Shown: piece by piece, positions 53,286 through 64,000 of the stretch | Layout of the letters: each line of letters opens with the position of its first letter | How positions within the stretch are numbered: the stretch's first letter is position 1 | NCBI GenBank assembly: GCA_012861695.1 | Contig: JAAOOA010000027.1 | Location: 422,001-486,000 of the forward strand | DNA: 64,000 nucleotides | Reading direction: 5' to 3' | Origin: Trematomus loennbergii | Taxonomy: Eukaryota > Chordata > Actinopteri > Perciformes > Nototheniidae | Made by a program: the position numbers and the translations under genes | Notes under the pieces: model-generated | What the model saw: only the letters and a program-made list of their open reading frames with translations | Databases searched by the model: none | Told to the model about the DNA's origin: nothing

Positions 53286-54895
53286 AAACACACAGGTAAC
53301 ACGAGCATTCAGTCATATACAATATATTAAACAATCAGCTAAACGGACAACGTTTCTGTGCTAACGAAATATTAGATGCACCGAACAAACTGAAACGTTT
53401 AACTTTAATTAAATATATTATGTCAACAAATGTCACATAACTGTATTAGGTTAGTTGAAAGCAATAATATTAAGTTGAACCTAATATTTTCAACTAACCT
53501 AATACAGTTATGTGAAATCTATTGAGTGAATTGATTTAATTGTAGTCAACGTTTCAGTTTTTGCAGTAGAATAATTCAGACATTTATTGTGTCTTTAAAC
53601 AAGGACCATGCATAAACATACATTAATCTCAAAAACAGAACAGATGATTTCTGACAGATTTATCTTTTAAGCTCATATATATCTGCAGTCCTTGGACACA
53701 ACAGAGTCTCTGTCACTATAACAATTACAAAGATCGAATCAACAGATCAACATATAAACACCAGTACATGTGATCATTGGATTTATAATAAAAAAATACT
53801 TGAATATAATCTTGAACTTGAATTATTGGATTATAATAGATTAGAATACATTACATAGAATTGAAGTAGATTACACTATAACGGGTTAAACACAACTATA
53901 TAAGGAGCAACCAATAGTAGCGTGGGCCGGTTTGATTCCCTGCTGGCCATACTCCGTGTCATTACCCTTCTCTCTTTCACTACTACTAGCACATTCCAAT
54001 AAAGGCTAACAGTACAATGCCAAGAAATAATCTATAAAAAAAACAAGACTAGAAAAGATGACATTAGAATAGCAGATACAAATGCATTAGACTTCATAAC
54101 AAAAGATTAGATTAGATATGATCAATTTAGACTACACATATGTTTAACTCAACTAAACTAGACTAGATTTAGTTAGACCAAACTACATTTGATTATATTA
54201 GATCAATTAGATTGGATTTAACCAGATTAAATTAGATTAAACAAAACAGATTACATTCTGTTAGATTAGACTAGATATAACTCTTTAACATTACAATGAA
54301 TTGCAAGATGATTACATTAACTCCTAGACTGCACAAAGGTATAATCTGAAATGGTCATAGGCCATTTTGCATGCGGGTTGCAAGTTGAGAATCACAGCAC
54401 ACACACAAGATAAAACATGACGGTAAAGTGGAGGAGATTACAGTAGAAAATATTTAAAAATAAATAAATATATATCAGTTGTTGATGAAAAAAGTTCAGA
54501 CCCCAGACACACAATAGGACACACAACCTTTTGTACTGTATATATTTCATATATATTTAAATCAACAGTTTACACTAACACTGCAAATATGTCATTAATG
54601 CAAGTCTTGTCAATTGAATGTAACATAAAGCTAGTTATTGTTGTTATAAGAACAAATCACACTCCAATACATGCGTTGGCACAAATAAAACAAGTTACAT
54701 ATATCCATAGAGTGTTTGCGTTATGAGATATAATCACTTTTTTAACCAATATTATCAACTTTGATGATTCTCTATAATGTGCTTGCAAACAATCTATTTC
54801 TATGCTTAGTCCCAGAAATGTGACACAAATAGTAACACGTCAAAAACAGTGTCAGATTATATAATAGCCAAATAATTGTAGGGGGAATCAGCATA
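53286..54895 (+). other. kcnc3 3' region, untranslated or intronic
   Basis: Very AT-rich. AATAAA at 53998-54003 is a candidate polyadenylation signal if transcription ends here. Around 53790-54290 a degenerate GATTAGATTA repeat occurs. No coding sequence was recognised. Confidence 0.5.
53380..53567. mobile_element. palindromic TA-type MITE, copy 3
   Basis: ACCGAACAAACTGAAACG at the left and CGTTTCAGTTTTTGCAG at the right bracket long inverted arms (CACATAACTGTATTAGGTTA and complement). It lies only 95 bases after the channel stop codon, so the transcript would form a strong hairpin here. Confidence 0.8.
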
Positions 54896-54933
54896 CACAA
54901 CACACACACACACACGCGCACACGCACACGCAC

Positions 54934-54998
<65 letters not shown>
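54896..54998. repeat. (CA)n microsatellite
   Basis: A 103-bp CA tract with a CGCGCACACGCAC interruption. Confidence 0.95.
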
Positions 54999-55001
<3 letters not shown>

Positions 55002-55269
55002 ACCATGTAAACACACCGTGTGATTCTGCGAGCATGACTGTGTATTAGCCGTGTGTGTGAGAGAGATAAGCCTTCCTCTTTACACCCACACTATGGTTTA
55101 ACCACCAGAGACATGGGGGTTGGGGGGGGGGGGGGTTAAGTTCACAGTGCTGGTCCATGTGTGATGCGTGCTGATGCTGTTGTTGTTATTTTTGTTGTTG
55201 TTGTGTTACTGTCTCCTTCCCAAGGTTGTGTCATGCGTTTGTACGTTGGCTATTGTTGGTCTGTGTTAC
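54999..55269. other. intergenic or intronic, nothing recognised
   Basis: A G homopolymer lies at 55121-55134 and a TTGTTGTT patch at 55180-55203. Confidence 0.45.
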
Positions 55270-55277
55270 ACTATCCA

Positions 55278-55330
<53 letters not shown>

Positions 55331-55331
55331 T
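55270..55331. repeat. (CTGT)n microsatellite
   Basis: About 15 tandem CTGT units, continuing into CT-rich sequence up to 55470. Confidence 0.95.
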
Positions 55332-55479
55332 TCTCTATTTTTTCCTCTTTCTGTCCGTTTGTCTGTCCTTTTCTGTGTGTCTGTATTTCGTGTGTAGCTG
55401 TCTTCCCCTCCTCCTGCTCCTCCTGCTCCTCCTCTTTCTCCTCCTCTAACCCGGTCTCTTCTCACTCTGGTACTTACAG

Positions 55480-55700
55480 ATAGGGGGCGTCACGTAACCC
55501 CCCCCCTGAAAGCACTTTGGCTCCCAATTCCGCGTGGTTCCAAACGGGCAAGGGGGGTCTTATTCCCAGAATGCTTTTGGGTAGAGGGGGCCTGGTCTGG
55601 ACTTTTTGATACTTTGGTTGCAGACTTTAGTGTGTAGTTTGGACTTATTGTCCTATTAAGATTGATATTAGATTGGTAAATAAAGAAACGTAGTATTTTG
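55480..55700 (+). other. kcnc3: candidate alternative terminal exon of kcnc3
   Basis: A CT-rich run ends in CTGGTACTTACAG at 55479. AATAAA at 55679-55684 could end an exon that starts at 55480. It could be a 3' untranslated exon joined to the donor at 53296. Alternatively, joining exon 4 directly (phase 1) would add 52 codons including the stop TAG at 55635. That reading shows no known motif and is speculative. Confidence 0.3.
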
Positions 55701-56226
55701 CGCCAAAATACTTAGTGAGTTTTTCCAAAAAATACAAAAAACTAAATTTAAATGGGAGTTCAATTTAATGTGTTTTGGGATGGGTGCCAGAGTGAAAGCA
55801 GCCGCTGCGCACCGATTAGTCATTTTCTCGGCCAGGCCAGTGAGAGCTGGTTGCTAATTGGTTGGTTGGTCGGTTTGTTCTCTCCTCTTCTCTGGAACTG
55901 AGCTCAGGTCAGTTCTTACAGCACAGCCGGCAGAGAGCACTGTCTGGTTTCACGGCAGATTTGGCTCCAATCGTTGCATTGGGCTAATTGCGTAGCATTC
56001 TAGCTAATTGGATATTTTTTGAAACACTTTGGTGCAACAGCTTTAAATGAATTAAAAATGTTATATCTGAGCCGTGTCTGCCTCTCTGTCATGCTGGGCT
56101 GAAACACTGACTGCTGTAGTGCTTCGAAGGTTACAATAGCTAAAAAGATTTAGCTGCTTCTTTGACAAACCAGCAGGTAGATGAGCAGGGAGAAAGAAAG
56201 ACAGACAAAACTGTAATCCCAAAAAG
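55701..56226. other. non-repetitive stretch, nothing recognised
   Basis: A moderately GC-rich block at 55790-56040 without repeats or coding signal could be a conserved regulatory element. Only a cross-species alignment would tell. Confidence 0.35.
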
Positions 56227-56277
56227 ACACACACACACACACACACAACACACACACACACACACCACACACACACA

Positions 56278-56325
<48 letters not shown>

Positions 56326-56336
56326 ACACACACACA

Positions 56337-56401
<65 letters not shown>
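56227..56401. repeat. (CA)n microsatellite, interrupted
   Basis: A 175-bp CA tract with AACAC, CACCAC and CAAACAC interruptions. Confidence 0.95.
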
Positions 56402-57199
56402 TTCAGGTAAGTAATAACAGCTTTTGAAGGCTGTGATGACAAATGTAGTGGTGGCAGTGTTTGCTGTGCTGTGATGGCCTCTTAGCTTCCTCTCCCTCTG
56501 AAAAACCCTGCTTTATTTATCTTAAGTTATCTTTTCACTTCATTTTCATTTCAGCCAATCAAGTTTCTTGGCAAGAAAATTCAGACTTCTTCAAAATGGC
56601 CGCCGTACAGGCCTTTTGCTTTAAAAGTGCCACCAGGGCTCTCTTCCGATCCCTCTGTGACTCTCCTCTTTTCTTCCTCCCTTCCTCTCGCTGACATTAT
56701 CACAGATTGTGCTGTCCTTGAATGGGATTAATTACAGACCTTTGTGTCACTGCTGTCACTGTAACCAAATCGATCAAGTTTATGTTTGCATTGGGTGGGA
56801 AGAACGAAAGACTTGAGCATTTTCGAGGAATTCTGAAAGGACAGCAACGCTTCTTTTCCCTACCGTGCAACTTTTCTGCTCCTCTTCTTCTGCTTGTATC
56901 CTAGCTCTTGATCCTTGGTATGAGCAAGCGATAGGGCAGGGGCGCAAGCTTCTTGTACAGAAAGACTGAAATAAGCCATAAGCTGTAAACTAAAATCCAT
57001 ATAAATGTAAAAAAATCCTACATGTACCTTTGCTTCGCCCCTGCCTGAGGAATACTTTGTTTCGTAGCTTGGTCTTGGTTTGATCTTATGAATGCAATGC
57101 TTTGACGTTTTGGTGATCCTGACTGAAGTTCTTAAGAGGTCACACTATTAGGAGGATCCTTCCTCTATTATTGTAATCATTCTCTCTCTTCTATTAGTC
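56402..57199. other. intergenic, nothing recognised
   Basis: No open frame with recognisable domains. Confidence 0.45.
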
Positions 57200-57932
57200 T
57201 ATCCATCTACACATCCATCCATTCATCCATCTGTCCATCAAACCCTAAAACCCTAACCCTATCCATCCGTCCATCAAACCCTGAAACCCTAACCCTATCC
57301 ATCCATCCATCAAACCCTAAAACCCTAACCCTATCCATCCGTCCATCAAACCCTGAAACCCTAACCCTATCCATCCATCCATCAAACCCTAAAACCCTAA
57401 CCCTATCCATCCATCCATCAAACCCTAAAACCCTAACCCTATCCATCCGTCCATCAAACCCTAAAACCCTAACCCTATCCATCCGTCCATCAAACCCTAA
57501 AATCCTAACCCTATCCATCCGTCCATCAAACCCTAAAATCCTAACCCTATCCATCCGTCCATCAAACCCTAAAACCCTAGCCCTATCCATCCATCCATCT
57601 GTCCATCAAACCCTAAAACACTAACCCTATCCATCCATCCATCCATCTGTCCATCTAACCCTATCCATCCATCTACCCCTAAAACCCTATCCATCCATCC
57701 ATCCGTCCATCTAACCCTATCCATCCATCTACACCTAAAGCCCTAACCCCATCCATCCATCCATCCATCAAACCCTAACCCTATCCATCCATCCATCTAA
57801 CCCTAAAACCCTAACCCTATCCATCCATCCATTCGTCCATCAAACCCTATCCATCCATCCATCCATTGTCCATCCATCTAACCCTATCTATCTAACTACC
57901 TATCTATCCATCCATCCTTCACCCATCCCTTC

Positions 57933-57975
<43 letters not shown>

Positions 57976-58110
57976 CCTCCATCTATCCTTCCATCCTTCT
58001 AACCCTAACCTTACTCTATCTGTCCATCTATCTATTTATCCATCCATCCATCCATCCACCCATCTCTCCATGTAACCCTAACCCCATCTATCCATCCACC
58101 TCATTGAAAT
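57200..58110. repeat. telomere-like/ATCC hybrid satellite
   Basis: About 0.9 kb in which AACCCTAAAACCCTAACCCT blocks alternate with ATCCATCC and GTCCATCA runs. From 57232 to 57590 it is organised as ten or so copies of a 36-bp unit. Beyond 57600 the units become irregular, with a (TCTA)n tract at 57934-57974. The minus strand stays open for 127 codons as a 12-residue repeat purely because 36 is divisible by three. Confidence 0.92.
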
Positions 58111-59977
58111 GGGTACCTTTTTTTGATTTTTTTTTTGTATCTATTAGGTAATGTTTGCTTTATTAGTCCCCGTCATTCTGTCTTTTCAATCCTTTGATCA
58201 TTACCCCAACATCTCTCAACCCCCCCCTCCCCCTTTTTTTTTTCTCGCTCTCTCTCACTTTCTCCTTATCTCCCTGCTGTTGCTACGGAAACAGTGCACA
58301 GGGGAATTCCGGGACTTGGTGCAGCAAAGCATTTTGGGTCAAGGCTTGGTGTTTGATTGCATTATTGATTCATATTGATACAGTGGACTGTATTTTTAAC
58401 CAGCCATGCAGTGAAGCAGAGAGAAACGAATGGTGGGACAAGCTAAACCTTTTATGAGGTATAATGTATAACGTAGAGTGGCGTTGACTGAACCTACAAA
58501 GGAAAGGAAGGCACCGAACAGCACTTTATGGGTAGACACATTTGACTGCTCATACTTCCATGTTAGTATTCAAAGAAACGGCAAATCAGTTTTCTGGACT
58601 GATACTGATATTGAGGTATTTCTGCATTTATAAAGAAAGACAATCCTTTTTTTTCTTGTAATTGGGCTAAATTGTGCAGAAATTATGCATTAGTCTTGCC
58701 TAAACCTTATCCATAACTATAGTTGTCTGATTTTTGAAAGCAAGAATGGTCAATGAAGGCAAGAATCTTCATTGAATTCAACCTTGGTGTTTGCAAGATC
58801 GCCCATCTTTTCTAGCAGTACAGTGAGGTCATTCAGAAAAAGTATAAATCCTTTGTCTTTAGGACTGATGCCTTTAGTAGCTTTACCATCTGCTGTTCCA
58901 AGAAAAAACTCCATCTTTCTGTGACTCTGCAACTTGTTTCTAGCTGTCTCAGTACAAACAGGATAAATGATCAGAGAGAGTGCCCTGCTGGCTCGAATGC
59001 AAAGAGGAGAGCGCTGCCTGCTCCCTCTCAGAAAAGGAGAAAAAAAAAACCTGCAGAGGTAGCTCTACAGTGAACATTGGTGCAGTGCCGCTAGTGCCTC
59101 CGAAGGCCAAGACTGAGCATTACACTCTCCTCCTGACTGCATTACTTTCAAAGGCAGCTGACACACTCTGCATTATGATACTGTACACGTCTATCTCCGC
59201 TCTCATAGGGAAACCTAATCAGTGAGTGGGTGGAGGTCGAATAGAAGAATGAAATGTTGCATTAATCACTCCGTTACTTTGTCTTCCATGCTCTGCCGTC
59301 CTGTCTCCCTTGTTTTATTTCCATAATTATTTTTCTGTCCGCCTTTCTCTCTTTCTTCTCAGTAGAAAAATATTGATTCCCTTCATTGACAGACAGATAC
59401 CATTGGCCTGAACTGACTCTTGAGTCTTAGAGGCTCACTGATGTAAGGAGATATGCTGCGCCATAACAGAGTGGAGAGCCCCCCCCCACCCCTCTCTTTT
59501 TCTCTCCATCTTTCTTAAGGTCTAACAACAACATGCAGTTTCATACCACCTTAAATCTACTCTTTTTTACTACTCTGGTTTTCTTTTGTTTGCCTCCCAT
59601 TCACACACACTTTCCCTCCCTCTGAATCGATGACCTCTAGGCTTGTGTTTAATCATTATTGGTAGTCTGGATCCCCTGAGGCCTATTGGGTTGCACTCAC
59701 ATCATTTTATTTCCTGAGTGCTACTACAACAGTTGAGCCACAATGGTGTCAGGAGGAGAATCATGTTGACCAAGTGTGAACTGATCGATTACGTCCAATA
59801 TGGTTATAAACAGGAAATTGTGAATTTAAAACTAAGGAATATAAATTTGTCACCAGAGAATTGAGGGTTTCCTCATACTCAAAAACGACTGTATGTCATA
59901 ATCATCCCGAAAGTCTTTGTTTATTATACATGACAATGAATATATTGTTGACTTTGAATGTGTTTCTGACAAATCCT
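58111..59977. other. intergenic, nothing confidently recognised
   Basis: A minus-strand open frame at 58750-58932 (60 codons, KMEFFLGTADGKATKG) reads more protein-like than its surroundings, but I do not recognise it. It has no flanking exon signals. It may be a decayed transposon fragment. Confidence 0.35.
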
Positions 59978-60340
59978 AATAGAGTGGTACCCGCATGAGT
60001 CCTGAACCCGGAAATTAGTTAGCATCTTAGCACTTTTGGGTTACCTCGTCTAGAAGTCAACGAATGTTTGAATGAGTCAAATGCCTAAAATAAGGTCTGT
60101 GGTTAACACAAGCTTACAAAATATTAGGTTTTGTTCTAAGAAATAAATATGTTAGTAAATACCCCATTTGTTAATTATTCAATCTTTGAAAGTGTCATAA
60201 AAACGGTGGTTACTACAAAACGTCACCTAGCCTTTAGCTTAGCGGTGGCATTTAGCCATGCAACCATGACGTAGTTCATTAATAGCCTACTGTCAGCTTT
60301 TTACTCTCAAGGTTTGTATTTATGCTTCAACTATTATGAA
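59978..60340 (+). mobile_element. GTGGTGCAG-family element, 5' part
   Basis: AATAGAGTGGTACCCGCATG at the left, then GTTAGCATCTTAGCACTTTT and TTTAGCTTAGCGGTGGCATT as in the 37.6-kb copy. The right terminus is missing. Confidence 0.7.
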
Positions 60341-62050
60341 AGCAGTGTTATATGATAAACACATAAATAGAGCAATATGAATAGGAAAACAGCACCGACT
60401 AATGACCACATTCACACCACTAAAGCCAGCACATTCATCGCATACAAATAAGAAAACACAAGCCGAATGCAGAAACAGTTGCACAAAAGTTATTTCTGGA
60501 AAACCTTTAAAAATGTATGAACTTGTTCTGACATGACGGAAGAATAATCTTCCCCTGGTATTACACACGATAAACCATGTCGAAGCTTGACAGACATGTG
60601 TCATGAATAGTCATTTAATGGGATATAAGGCTGTTCTGTCTAAATATTGTAACCATTTTAAGAGTTAAGCTTTCTTAAGTTGTTTGTGTTGAGATTTTTT
60701 AGCCATTGTAGATCTCTCATTAATTGTTTCATAAGAAATGTTTAGACTTTGTTTAGTTTTATACGTATACAGTATAATACTTTTTCTAATCACTTAATTC
60801 CTTGTCCTTCCCTCCACTCAACAAGTCCTTCACTATGAGATCATTCATACACACATTACTGTTCTATCTGTTCAGGTTCTACTGCCTGCTTCATCCGTAC
60901 AAGTGTTGTATGTCTCTCTGCATACAGTGATTGTCATTGTGTATTCATTGTGTTCTTTTTAATGTGTTTCTGTGTGACCCAGTAACTACACTCTCTATAT
61001 ACTTTCTGTCCTCTCCTTACCTAACATACATACATGAAATATGTATGCACATACTTTTTAACCCTCAAGCTCAATGTATTTGGGATTTCATATTACATTT
61101 TTTGATGTCTGTATTTGACACAAATGTTATTTCTTGACAATCTAAAATCAACATGTGGATTCAATTAGTAAAAGGGCATTTCAGGTGCATAATCATAATG
61201 TATTTATTAACACAATTAGCTAAATATGGAAACACATGTTGATATTGATTTGCATGCAGATTGTTGTTGGGATAATATTTGCTCTAATTGTTCACATTTA
61301 TGTTCCTCTCCTCCTCCCTGAGCCTTTCCCTTCCATATATTCCTCTCATTCCTCCCTTTTTCACACTCTTCTGTGGTTTCCCTGATCCCAACTCATCAAT
61401 TAAGATACAAAGGCTTATTAGCCATATGCACAGAAGCCACAGTGTATTCCCATGCTCCTCAACTACATAGAAAACAAATACTTTAGACATTAAAAGAAAA
61501 TAGTGCAAGTGTCTATTCCTTCTTTCTATCCCAGTAATCCATTACAATTACTAAGTGAATAGACACCAACAACTCAATACTTGATTCCACATTAAGCAAA
61601 TGTTCCTCTTATTCAATTTAGGGAAGACGATGGCAGTAACCTGACAAAAAGAGACTTTATACTGTTCATTTCTTCTTCTTTTTTGATCTGAAAAAGTATT
61701 AATTAAAAAAAGGTCAGGTTTAATTTTTTTTTCTTATTATCTAAAATGTAAAACAAACAATTGAATGATACTATTACCAAGTTTTGGTCTTTTATTGTTC
61801 TTTGTTGAGAGTAATTGGAAACAGTTTTGTCAGTTATATTTGTAATTATTGTATACCTGCATTTGGTTATTGTACATTTGAAACCCTCTGTGTGTACAGT
61901 ACAGTGTTAATAACAAATGACTGGTTGTTTTAAGGCATTTTACTAAAGAATATACATTAATAACTTACAACTTATAGCAATTACTTTCAAGCAAAGTAGA
62001 CCTTCTTTATTTTACCATAGTTTCTCGAGGCCAGTCATTTTAATTATGAA
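60341..62050. other. intergenic, nothing recognised
   Basis: AT-rich sequence without recognisable gene, RNA or repeat structure. Confidence 0.45.
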
Positions 62051-62213
62051 GCGTGTGGTGCAGTGGGTTGTGCGTTGGTTTTCAGATCAGGGTTCAAACC
62101 CCACAGTCAGCATGTCGTTGTGTCCCTGAGACACTTCACCCCAAATTGCTCCTGTGGGGATTGCCCACAGTATTGAGTATGTAAGTCGCTTTGGATAAAA
62201 GCGTCTAACATGT
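62051..62213 (+). mobile_element. tRNA-derived SINE
   Basis: GTGGTGCAGTGGGTTGTGCG carries a Pol III A box (TGGTGCAGTGG) and GGTTCAAACCCC a B box, 30-odd bases apart. The body (TGTGTCCCTGAGACACTTCA) and tail (TAAGTCGCTTTGGATAAAAG followed by CGTCTAACATG) are typical of fish tRNA-derived SINEs. It is in + orientation and largely full length. Confidence 0.85.
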
Positions 62214-63917
62214 GACATGTATCGTAATGAAGCCCAATTAGCTCCTTCCATCCCCTCTGCTTTAACTCCTCTCTCCTTTCCACCCCCTTCCCTCGTGTCT
62301 CCCCATCCCATTCTAACACTGATGTATCCATCCCATCCTTAGGCTACCCTCCTCAGTCTCTCCCCCTGCGTTGTGTTACTAAAGTCTGAGTGGAGGTATG
62401 TAACTCTCCGTCACAGCTAACAGACCAGCTGCTATACCTGAGCATTGGCTGAGCTTCCTGCTTCACAAATCCAAGTCTTTCAAACTTTAAAAAAATGTAG
62501 GAACTGTTCTGGGGCCAGAAAATATGTCATTGGTTGATCTAATCTAGCTTTCTTAGCTACAGGCATGTTTGGGTTTTACTGTATGTAAACTCAGAAAATT
62601 AAAACAACCAGCAGCATCAGTTCCAATAATTAGATATATTACCTTCCTCTCTTCTAGCCTTTTCGCACTGGCATAATTACTTTTATTTGACTTGAGCCAT
62701 TAGGCCTATAACGTTTATAGCATATTAATATATAGTAAACTTAGCCCGTGAAAAGAGTTGTAAAATATCCTCTTGGGTTTAAAGAAAGTCTTTATCACAA
62801 ACCAGGGCTGTTGAGTTTGGACGTCAAAGGCTCTGGTGAATGATGCAATCAAATTGCATCATGGGAATCGTAGGAACTAGCATTATTGGAACTTGACTTA
62901 GCCTATATTTCCAGAAATGTGCTTATAAAGTAACGCAACCAATGAATATATTTCTGCTTTCAAAATAATCAAAACTAAAATGAAGTACACTTTTCAACAT
63001 TTGTCTATTCATTCTATAAACCTTTGTATGTATATTTTTAAAGTATATCATAATGAAATTCATATTAGTAGTATTACTCTTTGTGTTGATAAATAATACA
63101 AGTTACAATTCTTGAGTAGCTGGTAAACCCAATTAGGGTTAAGGTTAGGGTTAGAGTTGAACTGTTGTTAGCTACTTGAGAAAGTTACACATTTGACCAC
63201 ACCCACAACAGCTGCAGCAACAACTGCAACACACTTTAAAGTGTCATTCCACAAAGGGAATAAAAGCTTCTGACTTCAAATAAGTTCAGTCTTCAAGATG
63301 ACATTGGTGCTTGTCTGCTAGAAGTTAAAGAGCCTGGGGTAGAACAATTACTTACGTAACAAAACTGTAGTTTTATAGCAAACAGATAGAAGTGTACGAT
63401 TGAAGAAATAAAATGCTTAGCATGGTGACCTTGGAACTGGCATTACTTTAAGGAAATAGATAACTAACCCATGCCCCAGAGAGAGAGAGAGAGAGAGAGC
63501 TAATTTATTTAACACCTTGTTTAATGTTCAATGTCAAATATTTTGTAAGATCAATGTCAAATGTTTGTATTCATAATCTCAGTTCTGATCTCACTAAACA
63601 CAACCTGTCTATTAAAGGTATTACCAATGTAAAATGACTTACTAACAAATATTTTTTATGAGCAAATAGCAATATATTACACCAACATTGCAATCCTTTG
63701 TAAATGTAGCCATGTAGCTGAATCATATCCTCAAATGTTGCCAGATTAAATGATTAAATAAAAGCTATTCAATAAGGTGTAGCTCCACATTCCTAACAAT
63801 CTGAAAAGCTAGTGCAAGGCACACATTGTAATGTACTCTTTGAGGGAAAAGTAATCCTATTACAGTTAGATTAACAATGCTTGGCTATAGTGTCAATGAC
63901 TGAATGACATTCAGCCA
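62214..63917. other. intergenic, nothing recognised
   Basis: Contains three telomere-like units at 63134-63157 and a (GA)n run at 63479-63499. No gene is recognised. Confidence 0.45.
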
Positions 63918-63953
63918 ATGAGGACAGCTCATGAGTGCAGGCAGCAGAACGAG

Positions 63954-64000
63954 ATGGAGCCGCCTCCTCTGCTGCAGAGCGACCTGCAGAGCTTCATTAC
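63954..64000 (+). CDS. possible start of a neighbouring gene, cut by the window end
   Basis: An ATG at 63954 opens MEPPPLLQSDLQSFI and runs off the window. An upstream in-frame ATG exists at 63918 with no stop in between. Local GC content jumps above the surrounding AT-rich sequence, as seen at real first exons. The product is not recognised. It could equally be chance. Confidence 0.25.
   Translation, partial: MEPPPLLQSDLQSFI

Noticed and set aside
57207..57590. 127-codon minus-strand repeat protein (12-residue units)
   Set aside because: It results from a 36-bp satellite unit that is a multiple of three. There is no start context or flanking gene structure.
60320..60604. 94-codon minus-strand frame (MTHVCQASTWFIVC)
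   Set aside because: Partly overlaps a decayed MITE copy, with no recognisable domain, codon bias or exon signals.

Overview
The window looks like nuclear DNA of a ray-finned (teleost) fish. The evidence is one vertebrate-type gene with GT-AG introns, very many CA/GT microsatellites, small DNA transposons with TTAA, TA or 8-bp target duplications, and a tRNA-derived SINE. Nothing looks bacterial. No operon, CRISPR array or new defence-type system was seen.

One gene can be read with confidence: a Shaw-family (Kv3) voltage-gated potassium channel on the + strand, best matched to kcnc3 (Kv3.3). Five coding exons join in frame: 1039-1581 (T1 domain), 42286-42417 (S1 and a glycosylated S1-S2 loop), 43303-44164 (S2 to S6, pore, proximal C-terminus), 50959-51168 and 53170-53285 (distal C-terminus and stop). 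The model is 620 residues. Intron 1 is about 40.7 kb, intron 2 0.9 kb, intron 3 6.8 kb and intron 4 2.0 kb. The 5' leader follows a CT/CA repeat. The 3' end is unsettled: a possible donor lies 10 bases after the stop, and a candidate terminal exon with AATAAA lies at 55480-55700.

Intron 1 is mostly a transposon graveyard. It holds four elements flanked by TTAA (8133-9148, 9145-11025, 18224-18566, 24786-25625). A 689-bp hAT derivative with an exact 8-bp duplication sits inside the second of these. Also present are a decayed BED-finger hAT gene (11684-12872), an inverted pair of composite repeats (12.4-13.3 kb and 23.7-24.5 kb), copies of a TATA-flanked family with a GTGGTGCAG terminus, palindromic TA-flanked elements, a LINE tail, and many CA/GT tracts of 50-180 bp. 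Intron 3 holds a 3-kb foldback element with a 65-bp minisatellite and ends in a 630-bp pyrimidine tract before exon 4.

Downstream (53.3-64 kb) there are more microsatellites, a 0.9-kb satellite that mixes telomere-like CCCTAA with ATCC repeats, another GTGGTGCAG-family copy and a SINE at 62.05 kb. A short open frame running off the end at 63954 may begin a neighbouring gene. Family names come from memory of protein and transposon families, because no search could be run.
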